64,000 bases of DNA from assembly GCA_038049695.1 (NCBI GenBank), contig CP142453.1, positions 116,786,001 through 116,850,000 of the forward strand, in the 5' to 3' direction. This DNA is from Cinnamomum chago (lineage: Eukaryota; Streptophyta; Magnoliopsida; Laurales; Lauraceae). A model generated the notes under the pieces. The model was not told the origin of the DNA and ran no database searches. It was given only the letters and a program-made list of their open reading frames with translations. This document shows positions 35,730-48,303 of this stretch, piece after piece. Numbering within the stretch: position 1 is the stretch's first letter; every line of letters starts with the position of its first letter. Made by a program: the position numbers and the translations under genes.

Positions 35730-36293
35730 GGTGCATGTAGGGGTGAGCGTCTGTTTAACGAACCGAAGTTTCAAACCGAACCGAACCGAAATTTTTTATT
35801 TGATTTGATTATACGGTTAAATTGGTTAGATTCGGTTAAGATTTACAGCAAATTAGGATAATATAGTTCGGTTCGGTTTTGGATTTGTTTCACCAAATTA
35901 ACCGAATTAACCGGGTTTATTACTATACATATAAAAGTTTGTATTTTAGATATATAAAATATATAAACTTGTAAGGCTGATAAACTGTTGAATACTTGGC
36001 TTTAATATCTTTTTTATTTTGGATATTTAGAATTTGCTAGTTGTCTATACTTTGTGTTTTTTTATTACAGAAATGTTCCCAACAAATTTGGACTCCATAA
36101 CAAAGCCCAACATATAGCCTTTCGACCGAATTGACCGAAATTTAACCGAAATATTTTCGATTCGGTCGAATTCGGTTACAACTCATAATTCGGTCGGTTC
36201 GGTTAAGAATTTCTTCGACCGAAATATTTTTATTCGGTCAAAATTTCAACCAAAACCGACCGAATGGACCGAATACTCACCCCTAGGTACATG
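35730..36293. mobile_element. hAT-like element of the TAGGGGTG family
   Basis: The element is 35,738-36,285 (548 bp), starting TAGGGGTGAGC and ending ACTCACCCCTA. The flanking octamers GGTGCATG and GGTACATG differ at one base, consistent with an aged 8-bp TSD. The interior is rich in TTCGGTT and AACCGAA words around an AT-rich core, like the element at 2,115. Non-coding. Confidence 0.72.
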
Positions 36294-39200
36294 GAAATGA
36301 GTACTTCCAATATCGTTAAACAAATGGAGAAGACTTGAAGATACTTCCAAGAGTTGAAGAAGATGATGAGGAATGAGATGAGCATCAATGAGGATGAAGG
36401 AGTGCAGAGGATCAATAATGAAACAATGGATAAAAAGGAGAATGAAGAAGAAAAAGAAGAAGAGGAGATGAGTAGTGACACTGGAAATATACATTGCAAG
36501 AGAACCAAAGGAAGAGGAGAGGAGGTTGATGGTGAAGGGTGATTTCATTCTTTCACCTGGGGGTATTTTGGTAATTAAAAAAATTAAATTGTGGGTGTGG
36601 GCAGCAAAACCCATGGTGCGTTCAGAATTTCCCATAGGATAATTAGAAGAAAACAAGTACCTTGCGAGGAATTTTGGCAATTTTTTGGCTTATCTGATGT
36701 CTGTAGAGAGAAGTTTGGTATGTGACAGCTCTTCATCATGCTTACTCTGATGAAATGACAAAACTGGCCTGAGTCTGTGACGACGCGAATTAATCTTTAT
36801 TAGCACCTTGATCCTTTTTTTTTTACATGTATGAATGATGATGTGTAAATTGAATATTTTATGGATCCCGTTCAAATTAGTGGGGCCCATGATCACAGGA
36901 GTTCATTGCATTATTGGGAAAATTTCTGATAAATACTCAAGCAAAATCCAGAAAAAAAAAAAAAAAAAAAAAAAAAGAGTAGAAAAACTATTAGTAAACA
37001 AGCTCTACTCCTAAGTCCAAACGCACTGTATATTTTTTTTCAATTTTCTTAAAATTACTATTTTTGGGTTTCAGGACAGTAAGTGCACTGTATATGCATT
37101 CCTAATGGCAGTAGGATGTGGAGAAACCACTAGAAAGGTAAATGAAAACATGTTGATAAAAGTGGAGGCATGCTTTTATCAAACTAATCAAGATTAGTGA
37201 TAGTAAATCTTAGCTATGCATATGATGGAACATTTAAAAGGCGGATCATTGATGTAATGCGATATAGTGCAAAAGTTGGGGGATAAAAAAAAATTGGACT
37301 TAAAAAAATGGATTTCCTCAACCCTGAACAGAATATGGTGCTAAACTAGCAAATGAGGAATAGGTATTTGCAAGCCATAAATATGATTGTCATGGTTGTG
37401 GCAAATGCTAATTGCCTATCGTCTGTATATATAGGAGGCAAGGAGTGATGATGCCTAGATACAACATAGATGCAGCAAAGACATCGTATGAATATACAGG
37501 AGACATGGATTTTACACTCATAAAAATGAAGTTTCAGACTCGATATAATACAGATACTTGCCTATTTTGAAGTATATGGGTATCCTAGCTAGGAAACCAT
37601 ACCAATTCTTGAGACTTGATATAATACAGATACTTGCCTATTTTGCAATTTATTCCAGTGCCGCATGCATGTACTGTGGAAACTGCAGCATGACTATCCT
37701 TCAAGAATCTCAGAAGCTATGTGGATGAAGACCGTGTTTGATTGTGGCACTTAGTTCCCTGGTGGGTTCTTGATTTGTTATGAGAGATGGTTTGGATGTG
37801 GGGTTGAAATTTTTTTACCAACAACCATAGCAGACCATCAAATTTTCAACAGAAAAAACATAGCATGCTGATGGTTCTGCGGAGAGGTCTAATGATGGGT
37901 GGAGAGGACTAATGCTATGTTAATAGAGTATTTGCATTACCAATCAGCTGTATTGTTATAGATGCACATGAGTCTTTCACTGCTATTAGACCTCTCAAAT
38001 TGGTCATAGGCCATTGCCCAATTGGTTGAAGGTTCTAGTCAAGTCACCAAAAAAAGATCCTTGTGAAAATCCAACATCCTCACTGGAGCAGATTCCAAGT
38101 TTGCTTCGGTTCTGCTTCAAACTACTGCGATCTACAGTCGACAGTAGTGGTATAGGGAAAGTATTGATTGAAATTATAGTTGAGTTCACAGTTTCTGTCA
38201 TCACCCACATCTATTAATTTGTTTGTGATCAATCAAGCAAATTGTATTCCCCCCTTTCTTTCTTCTTTTTTCTTGATGACATATAAATGAGAAAGAAGAC
38301 TTCCAAGTGTGATGGCAGGTTTATAAGGGAATGCTCGTTTTACATTCTTACCGGTGGACACAGCCTATGTAAATGTTAAGACCTAGTTCTCATTTCCTGA
38401 ATTGTACTTGATCATTAAACGGGATTATGACTTCTGAGCAAGTTTTTCACCTTACTTTGGGAGTTTGGATTGTTGGCCAGGTAGATGCAATGCAGGGCAG
38501 CACTTGGTAGAGGTAACTGGGATAGTAAACCTGAAGCGAGCAACGGCTGCTGAAGCCTGTCTGTCTATCTTTCAATCCTTCTTTTCCTCTGTGTGTTCTG
38601 GTATAGTGGCGCAAAACCTGCCAACCCCACCCTTTCCCAGGGAATGTCCTATATAATTGTTTATGTAGAGTCATGCTGATGTACACTTTTCTGTTTCATC
38701 ACAGGATCCGTTGGCCTGAAGATGATGATTAATTAGTTACTATGAGCAGAAAATCATTGTCATTGCAAGTCCATCTTAAGATTCAAATCTGAAAATTTCC
38801 TGGGGTTCTTGTGCCTAACCAGTAGGAAACTAGGAATCACCTTTATATCTGTTTTACTAATTATACCGATATATCCTCGCAGCTGCTCTTCATTATCAGG
38901 CTCCTTTGGAATGGTATTTGCTCACAAGTTCTTGGAATCTGAATTAGGTGTGTTTGGGATTGTTTACAACACCTGCATCTGATTATTCCACATTTTTGTA
39001 CTTGTGATAGCTTAATTGGATTGATTTGCTCCTACTTATGGTTGATGGCAAGAGATATATTGGTACATAATCTATAGGATTCAGATAAAGAGATATGCTG
39101 GCTTATAACATCTTTCCGCATAAGCAAAAAGAGACTTTCTGCTCCATACGCTGCTTCTTCGTTCCAAGCGGACCTTTTCATTGTATAAAACAGAAGAAGC

Positions 39201-40014
39201 CTACGCTTTTTCTCACTGGAACAACAGAACAGTGTAGTATATCTAAGAGTCCTAACAATGGTTGGTGGCAGCATCACAGAAAAGTAATGGCTTTTCGAGG
39301 AAAAGTGATTCCTTTTTTAATACCTTTTCCCAGGACGTACATCAGTGGAAGGTTTCATTATTTCCCTCACCATACAACGGCATCGAAATTCATTGTATAC
39401 TCGAGTGAGAGTCCAATGCTTTGAAGGTATCAATGATGGGACCTCACTCGTAATCCACGGCCTAAAGTTAAAAACCACTAATGCATGCACGTTTTACTTA
39501 AACAGCATTTCATAAGAACGACGATCAAAATTCATAATCCTCACACCAGATTTTGTGCAATGGCATCGAAGTCTAGAAATAAAAGAGTCAGCTCAATACC
39601 CGCTAACTGGAGGCCAAACGAAGTCTCTGCCACATCGTCCCCTCCCTCAGCACTCTGCAGGAGTGCTTGGAAGTATTGGCAAAGCGTGGACATTGAACAA
39701 AACTGGAGGCAGCTAAATCTGCATATCCCAAACCGGATGAAAATGCACTTTGAACTATAGTTGCTTGGGCCTTTGAAAGTAATGGAGCTTTGTACCTTTG
39801 GAATTTGCATTAGATACAAATGTCCCCAAATCTCTGTTGGGGTTGAGACAGGGTAGCACCTTGGCCAGTCATGGGTAGCCATCTAATTGTCTCCGGAAAT
39901 ATCAAAAACCCACTCATTAATCATCGGATCCTCTGTGAGCTCTATATAATTTGTGGGACAAAGCAAAAATCAGCATCTCACCCTATTTTTCATTTTATTA
40001 TTGGTCACTTGACT
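36294..40014. other. intergenic, no gene recognised
   Basis: GA-rich at 36,350-36,530 and poly-A at about 36,949-36,975. Several open frames of 60-110 codons exist (for example 39,095-39,424 + and 39,541-39,882 -), but none shows a domain, exon structure or recognisable family. Confidence 0.5.
37447..37590. repeat. dispersed repeat, copy 3, with internal duplication
   Basis: Shares ggagacatggatttta, aaaaatgaagttt and tattttgaagtatatg with the copies at 22,280 and 28,610. A piece (gatataatacagatacttgc) is repeated just downstream at about 37,618. Confidence 0.5.
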
Positions 40015-40085
40015 TGGACAGTAGGACTCACAACCTATAACCTCAAGGTTGAGATAGTGAGCACTTTGCCCAAGCTCATCACACT
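40015..40085 (-). repeat. tRNA-like SINE head, family S1
   Basis: On the minus strand it contains GTGCTCACTATCTCAACC and GGTTGTGAGTCC, matching the S1 unit, though the B box is eroded. Confidence 0.4.
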
Positions 40086-40407
40086 AATCCATTATATCTT
40101 TCTTCTTTTTCTTAACTAATAATTAAAGATACGACAATGGAAAAACAAATGCATACAACCGAATAATACGCAAGGAGAATAAAGATTTTCAAAAACAGTT
40201 GGACGGTAGCAGACCAATCCCTTGCCATAAGGGCAAATTCTAACACCACTACCAAAATTATTTTAATTTGTTTCACTTCCAAAATTATTTTAATCTTTTT
40301 CACGTACTGCTAGAGTCGAACTCACGTCTCCCAGAAAGGGATAGCCTTCAACAAAAATTACTAAGCACAAGATGGACCTGCTTTTCATGGCATTGCAATT
40401 ACACTAC

Positions 40408-43400
40408 TCAGTAGGGTTCTACTGGAGCTCGGAATTTCGCTCCAGCATACACTGCAGCAGCCCCAAGCTCTTCCTCAATCCTAAGTAGCTGTAAGCAGGA
40501 AAAAAAAAAAAAGAACGCTCACTAGAACTGTGTATTTTGAGGTATGGGGAAAACTGTTCAAATAATCTCTATCCAAAGATGACTCACCTGGTTATATTTA
40601 GCAAGGCGTTCTGACCTGCATGGGGCTCCTGTCTTGATCTGACCCTGTTTCACCACAAGCATATATGAATAATAAAACTAGAAACCACCATGATGATTGC
40701 TGAAGTGGAAAAAAGAAAATAAACAAAATACAGGATGGATGGAGATTAAATGAAGAAGATAAAGGAAGGATCTTGTTTTTAGTTTCTCACCGTAGCCAAG
40801 CCTACTGAAAGGTCTGCAATGAAAGTATCCTCTGTTTCACCACTGCATCCAGCAAACAAAACTGAGTTAGCGTTGCGGTCAAATGATGATGCAACTTACT
40901 TCCTTTTTTATTCTTTTTTTTTTTTTTCCTCCATTGGAGTAATGGTCTGGGAATGTTGCTTCAACTTGAGGACCCAGGGAAGATGCATAATCAAGGTGCC
41001 AAAACCACTTGGCCATGTGTGTTGGCATATTGAAAAGTGACTTTGTTTTTAAGTTTCTTATCAGTATCCCTACCTTCGGTGGCTTGCCATGACACCCCAG
41101 CCTGCGTGTTTGGACATCTTCACAGCTTCAATGCTCTCGGTGACGGAGCCAATTTGATTCACCTGCTCATCAATAGCAATAATTACATTTACCATTTTCC
41201 TTTAATAACAGAAGGTAAAAATACCAACAATAATAATAGTAAAAAAAATCCTCCACCTAGATAATCCTTGACAGTGCCATATGATTACTATATATCTTAA
41301 ATAACACAACCCAAGTATCAAAATAGCAGTTGCAGTGGGCATAACAGCCAGTGAACAAAATGCTACGTAGTAGGCGATAGCGAAGCCTCGATACATAACA
41401 GCATAGCGATGTGAATTTCTTAAGTGGTCAAATTTTTTTGAATCTTGTGTAGCTATCAATCTTGTGCGTTTTTAGTGATTTAGAACCATATAAGGGTAGA
41501 GACAACTTCAGGAAAGACTATTGAGGAGGAGAAATAGGGAAAACAGTGTTTAAATTTAAAATTGCTCGGCTTCACTAGGGTTTTAGACCATAATGCTTAT
41601 TTTGAACCATGGCACAACCAAATAAAAAAGGCAGCACCTCCAAAAGTTGAATGCCAAAGAGACGATATAAAAGGATGATACCTTTAACAGAAGGGCATTG
41701 CAGGACTTTTCCTTGATTGCTTTCTCGACACGCTGCAGCAGTCATATCATATAAGTACAGAGATCAAGAAAATCCATCCCCGAGTTTCAGTAGGCTAGAA
41801 AATATACCTTAGGGTTGGTGACAAGTAGATCATCTCCAACAATCTGTACTTGCTGCCCAATCTCAGCAGTCATCTTGGCATAATGCTCCCAATCATCCTG
41901 ATCAAATGGGTCTTCTATGGAAACAATCGGGTAATCAGTCACGAATGACTTGTATACATTCTTCAAACTATCCCCTGAGATCTTCTGTGACCCATCATTG
42001 TTCTGCAGAAAACAGACCCCATCAAAAGTCAGATCTTTCATTCAGTTTGACATATAAGTTACAGCAGCTGGGAAATAAGATAACAGGGAGCATGATTACC
42101 TCCTCTTTGAAATTCAAATCATAAGTTTTATCCTTGTTATCATAAAACTCTGAAGCAGCAACATCCATTCCAATCACAACCTGACATAGAAGCCAATCAA
42201 TAAATAGTCTTCTTGCGTAGGCAGCAATTCCAAACATAAAACACCAAAAATAGGAGGAATGAACAGAATAATAGAAACAAACCTTGCCAGTGTATCCAGC
42301 TTTCTCAATAGCTGTCTTTAATAGTTCAAGGCCCTCCTTGTTCTCCTGAATTTTAAATATAAATAGAAAGCAAATAGAGAAAATGAATCATTACTTCATT
42401 TGAAAGCAACCTGAATGGCCAAGTTTGAAACCAAATATGATTGGAGCTTCGAACTGACACAGTACCCAGCAAAACCAAGTTGAATGGGATGAATTCTATA
42501 TAAATGAGCTACTACTTTAATATGGGTTAGCCTTAACAAGGTAAAAGACTCTTGGGGAAACTGGGGCCACCTTGTTTATGAGCAATTACAAGAAACCACA
42601 GCAGCACTAGTACTGATTCCAGTCCCACTTGGGCTTCTGAAACTCAAACAAGTCACAACGTTGGCCCTCTTGGGAAGTAGTAAGAAAGATCATCTTGCCT
42701 AGACCTTTGCCTACTGTGGAAGGATTTGGAAATCTGGATACAATGTTGGCAACAGTCATAAATTGTCAACTACCCTCGAATATTTGTTGATCAGGTTGGC
42801 GCAGATATGCGAATTGGTGGATGGGAGAGTTATCTTCTTACATGTTCCTAGATTTGGGAACTTTAGGGCAAGACTGTGTGGCCCACCTGAATGAATCACA
42901 ATCCACCTATGCCCCACCTGTGTGCAAAAAATGGGAACCATTCACCCACAGGAGGTACTGTTTTATGGGCCTCAAAGTTGCCCAATCCTTAGCTATTAAT
43001 AAAGCCAAACAGGCTCAAACTTTGCCTGATCAATTAGGGGCCACACATACTTCAGATGAGTGCAAAGTCTTGGCTGGTGGCAATTCACAGGAGAGGCTTA
43101 GATTGATCATAAGGCGGCAGGTGGGCCTCCCAGGCTGAAACAGCCAAATCATCCATGAAACGTTATGCCTTGTTTGTATATATTTGTATTTAGGTATGAT
43201 GTATATTACACACAAGCAAAGCGTAAATATTTAAAGGTAGACTTTTTTCTCCTCTCTTCACAAGATTTTGTTGGCTTCTGTGGCAATTACCAATGCTTCT
43301 ACCAAGAAGCAACACGTACAAGGAAACATGGCTACGAATGGATCACAACCAAAAACATCCCCTCCACTGAGTGGGACCGAGGGGTCTCTTCAACCCTTTT

Positions 43401-46400
43401 CAAGTTCTTGATTGGCATGACCCTCAGCATTATCCAATAAGAGTGATATCAGACACAAGAGGGCATTCGTATGTGACCCAACTGGACCTGTCCATAGCCG
43501 AATTTTCCTGGTCAGATCCTTCAGGCAACTGGGTAATCAGAGGTTGATTCACATTCTATACTTTTTCCTTCACATTTTCTATAAGTTTTAATCATTTTCA
43601 CTTTGCACTTGATTTCAAAATCTTCTTATGCCAAAAATCTGTGGCCAAGTTTATTTTGAAAAAGTTGAACTGCAGAAATAAGTTACAAATCCTTTAAATG
43701 TATGCTTTCTTCAAAGTTAGCTTTTACTTTGACATTCATTTTTTTATTTTAAATTTGCAGTTTTACTTAAATATTTTTTATTTTTTTCTAATCCCTAACC
43801 TTTGCATTGTAAAGGATTTTTACTAGTAATAGAAATAAAATAAAGAAATGATGCTTCTCTTCTGAAATGGAATAAAGTATGGATGCTTAACAAGCCCATT
43901 AAATTTATTTTTTTTTGAAAAAAATGACCGTATTAATAGTTCAGGAGTCCTTGAACACTAGCTGAGTAGGAAATAGCCCGACTTCATGAATTATGCAGTT
44001 AGCTGTCCTATATTCCTAACAAACAGTAACAGAAACAGACTCAATTCTGGGAACCTACCACATCTTGCAACTTTGAAATAAAGATTTCAAAAACTACTGA
44101 TTAAGTTATAAAAAAAAGTTATAACACAAGGAAGGAAATAAATTAGTATCCACAAACCTGAATATTAGGAGCAAATCCACCTTCATCACCAACATTGGTG
44201 GCATCTTGACCATATTTCTTCTTAATCACAGCCTGAAAAAGAAAGAGAAAATCATGTGGTGCACTTGAGCGGTCACCTGAAGAAACATAATAAACAAAAA
44301 GCTAGCTTACCTTTAAATGGTGATATACTTCTACACCCATCTTCATGGCTTCTTTGAAAGTGGAGGCCCCAACAGGAAGGATCATAAACTCCTACACGAT
44401 AAAAGAAACAAATGTAGTTGAAGAAAATGCCATAAGCATGATAGCACCTCTCATGACATGATTTTAAGGCTTTGAGCATTACCTGCATTGCTAATTTATT
44501 GCCTGCATGAGATCCTCCATTAATAACATTGAATGCAGGTACAGGCAACACTAGGCTTTTGTTCCCCGCAAGGTTGGCTATGTGCTACATGATAATAAGT
44601 GACAACAATAACACTCAATATATTGCATAATTATTTATTCTGAAATGAAAGAAGATAGACAGTTTCATGTACCTGGTAAAGAGGGATTTTCTTCACACAA
44701 GCACCTGCTTTACAAACAGCAAGGGAGACTGCCAATATAGCATTTGCACCAAGCTGAAAATATAAATGACAGATGAGATGAGTAGCATATTGGGCGCAGT
44801 GGGCTACAGCATCATAAAGAAATATCAGAATATGCATCAGAACTCAAGGGCCATGTAGCACTACCTTTTGTTTGCACCATCCCCACTCATTAACTGTTCC
44901 ATCGAGTTGTTGCACCATATAGTTATCAATCTCAGTTTGTGCTGTTGGATCCTGTAAAAATGGCATGCCGATGCAAGTGTGATATGTCAATCATTTGATG
45001 GAATCTGACATGTTGTTTAACAGGTAGAAAAGATCATTCAAGCCAAGTAGAAACAAAAAATCTGATTATAAATATATATAGATCATTCAAACCAAGTAGA
45101 AACAACAAATCTGATTATATATATATATATTAAAATTGTTTTACATGCCTTTCCAATCAATGCTGGCGCAATTATTGCGTTGACATTCTGTACAGCCTGT
45201 ACACAACAAAACAACACATTAATTAGGTAATGGAGTTATGGACATGTATAAATTAACTGAAAGCATCTTGAAGAGAACCAATTTGCTACAAGAATTTGCT
45301 TGGAAGGACTAAAACCAATATTATCAATGTATATTCTACAAATTCCAATCCTTAAACTACTTAGGGTGTGCTAAGATGAGACACCATTCATCAGAAATGA
45401 GGGAGGTAAAAAAATAAAATGCATTGCCACAGCCTGAATACATTAGTGAAGAAAGAGTAAGAGTCAACGAGCAAGAATGCATCAGTGGTACAAGCTAAAA
45501 AAGTATCATGACTTACAATAACACTCCTAGAAAATAATTTCCAGAATCAACTCTATCCATGGTAATCATATCTCATAAGAGAAAAAAATAAAAATCAAGA
45601 AAATATCAGCATAGGTTTGAGAACTTTTTTCCCTCAGTAGCGTACTGGCTCGATTATCAAATCTAATCAAAAGGGCTCAGCGATAAAGGGAATTTACTGA
45701 ATCTTGTTGTGATCACCGAAGATGACCGCTTGAAAAATAGTGTTTCCCACTGTGGGGAAGAGGGGGCGATTCAATGCAAACAGATTTAATCTTCCCAATG
45801 CTTTTGAAAAATAGTGTTTCACACTGTGGGAAGAGGGGGGATTCCATGCTGTGAGGTTTAATCTTCCCAATGCTTCAACTGTTTAGAACTGTGTAGGTTC
45901 ATAAATAAATGGATCAATCATCTGTCTTAATTGAGCTTTTACACACAGGATTTGGTGAAATTTCCATTGACATTTTTGGGATTTAGTGCAGTTAGTATCT
46001 TCAGTAGGGAAAATCAGATTTCATGGTGTGTTAGGAAGTCAGTAGACAACTGGTGAATGAAAAATGGTTCTACTAGTAGTCATTCTGTGGCCCAGTTGAA
46101 AGAATGGAATAACAGAATTTTCAAGAACAGAGAGACAAAGTTGGGCAGCCATTGCCTTCGGTATTCCTAAAATTAGTTTGACTCATGGTTAATGTACTGG
46201 AAAACTTGAAGGTTATAAATTATTAGATTTTATTAGTAGGAATTCTGAGCCAATTATATTAGGATAACTGAGCCAATAGCACAGTTGGAAGGTCCTCATT
46301 GTTAGAAACGTGAAGTTGAGGTTGTGGGTTTGAGTCATGTTACCAATTTTAAAAACCAAGGAACGTTTCTTAAAGATAAACTCCAACCAAAAATTTAAAA

Positions 46401-48237
46401 GGTCTACATCAATGGTGCAACCAAAGGTAAACAGGTTTTAGCAAAGATTGCTCTTTCCAATCTTTAATACGTAACATGACTCGTGTTCTTACCAAAAATA
46501 AATAAATAACTACGTAACATGACTCAAAAGGGCAGTTTCACAATGAAAGGAAAATGTTCTTTATTCATTCTCAGGAAATATATTTTTAGGAAATTTAGTG
46601 ATAGAAGGTGATTCACTAAATCTCACATCAGAATGAAAAATAAATCTTAGAGAGACATTAAAAATCTTTTTTTTATTGGCCAAGCATGTGTGCATATATA
46701 GAAGTGCAACTGTGCGAGTAGGATGGTATAATCTTTGACAAAAAGTTGGGTGGTTAGTGGTTAGGAATCAGTAATATCCACAATTTTGAGAATCCACACC
46801 TAATGCAATTTTCCTTTTTTTCAGGTGGAGTTTTCTGTGATTACATATTTCATGGATAATATTTCTCTCGAATAGTAGCTCTTTTGTGTTACTTTTTACA
46901 TTTGTGAAATTTATGTTGCTAAAAAGCTTTATTCTTCATTTAATTGGAAAACATAAGTAGGAAGCATTTCTTACCTTGAGGACACCTTTGCCAAGATAGT
47001 CTGATCCACCATCCCTTAGTTCCAAGGCCTCGTATATGCCTTTAAAAAAAGACAAATTTACAGCATGTAAGCACTCAATGAGAAGAACATTACTAATGCA
47101 CACAGACAACACGATTTACCATATGAAAGACCAATAGAATCATATGCATTCATATTGGTATCACTCACTCTATAAACACATGTGAGAGCTCAAATAAACA
47201 AAAGTCAGTCTATAAACGATTGAGAACTCAAATAAACAAAAGACGGATATTGATTCTTATGAATATATTTTTATACACATTATGAATATAGAGTCCATGT
47301 GGTTTTGAAGGCATTTCTTTTGCATTGAAACATTCTTTTCCAATAATAGTATAGATTTTTTTTTTAATGATAATAGTAAATTTCATTAAATAGCAAACAA
47401 CACCATGCAAACATCAGAAAACCAAAGAGCAAGGTAACAAAAACCAAACTTTACAACTAAATAGTAGAAAGATGTACAAGCAGAAAGAAGGACAATAGTA
47501 GGAACATTTGACATCAAGAATTAAAGCATACATCATAATTTTTTCTTGGAAGAATTTATCATGATTACTGATTAGAGGGTATAAATGTGCCTTTAACCAA
47601 ACAGTTCTTTTTTGGGCAATTCAGTTTGATAGATAAGGTTGACAAACACTAACAATATCATAAAACAGAGCCCTGTTCGCTGAGATTACACAATAAGAAC
47701 CCCCAAGTCAAAACCAAACCATCACTGACTGTTCTGCAAGTGAAAATACATGACTGAAATACAAACTATCAGATCCATAAAAAAACAAAGAAAGTTTGAA
47801 GGAAAACGATGAAACATTCATGATCCAACAGACAGAATTCACAAACTTGAAAGAAGATCAGCTATAGATCTAAATCAGATCAACATCTGACTTACCTGTG
47901 GAAGCACCACTCGGTACAGCAGCCCTACATTTAGAACCATCACTGAGAACAACATCCACCTGGAAATCAAAATCGAAAAGATCAAACCAAAGTCTCAGAG
48001 ATCTATCTGTCCATGAAGCGGTCGAAAAAGCATTTCGATGATCCAAAGCTTAAAGTTAGATCGATGATCCGATCGAAAAAAGGAAACATCCGAAACAAGA
48101 TCGTAATGGAAGATCTAAACAGAACCGTAGAAGAGAAGATTGCAGATCGAAGAACATGAAGTGGAAATCACCTCTACGGTAGGATTTCCACGGCTATCGA
48201 AGATCTGTCTCGCTTTAATGCACTTGATCGTCGCCAT
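40408..48237 (-). CDS. ENO2: cytosolic enolase (2-phosphoglycerate dehydratase)
   Basis: Converts 2-phosphoglycerate to phosphoenolpyruvate in glycolysis. Seventeen exons, minus strand: 48,237-48,172; 47,959-47,896; 47,039-46,975; 45,196-45,149; 44,951-44,865; 44,753-44,673; 44,584-44,483; 44,391-44,311; 44,232-44,158; 42,345-42,283; 42,180-42,100; 42,002-41,808; 41,732-41,682; 41,162-41,074; 40,842-40,791; 40,644-40,588; 40,488-40,408. Phases agree and the product is 445 residues, the usual plant length. All key residues are present: Glu172 (AMQEF), Glu215 (DEGGF), metal ligands Asp250, Glu301 and Asp328, Lys353 (LLLKVNQIGS), His381 (ASHRSGE) and Lys404 (IKTGAP). No transit peptide, so cytosolic; the opening [19 protein letters not shown] is typical. 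Intron 4 starts with GC instead of GT. Symbol follows Arabidopsis ENO2/LOS2. Confidence 0.97.
45032..45119. repeat. tandem duplication in an enolase intron
   Basis: About 40 bp (gatcattcaa...tctgattata) present twice with a few mismatches (45,032-45,070 and 45,080-45,119), followed by a short TA run. It lies in intron 4, just after the GC donor. Confidence 0.75.
46269..46351 (+). repeat. tRNA-like SINE head, family S1
   Basis: GAGCCAATAGCACAGTTGG (A box), then GGTTGTGGGTTTGAGTCATG (B box) and TTACCAATTTTAAAAA. It lies in the intron between exons 3 and 4 of the enolase gene. Confidence 0.55.
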
Positions 48238-48297
48238 TTCTCTCTTTCACTCGAAGCTTTCCCTCTAAATTGGAGTCTGGTTTGGCCGGGATAACTG

Positions 48298-48303
48298 TTT
48301 ATA
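48298..48303 (-). promoter_or_regulatory. possible TATA box of the enolase gene
   Basis: TATAAA on the minus strand (context GCTTATAAACAG), about 61 bp upstream of the start codon. It would give a leader of roughly 30 bp if it is used without a leader intron. Not proven. Confidence 0.35.

Noticed and set aside
39541-39882. 113-codon minus-strand open frame near the enolase 3' end
   Set aside because: No domain or exon context recognised, and a competing plus-strand frame covers the same DNA.
42821-43440. Plus-strand open frames of 90-105 codons in an enolase intron
   Set aside because: They are inside a verified intron and show no family similarity that I recognise.
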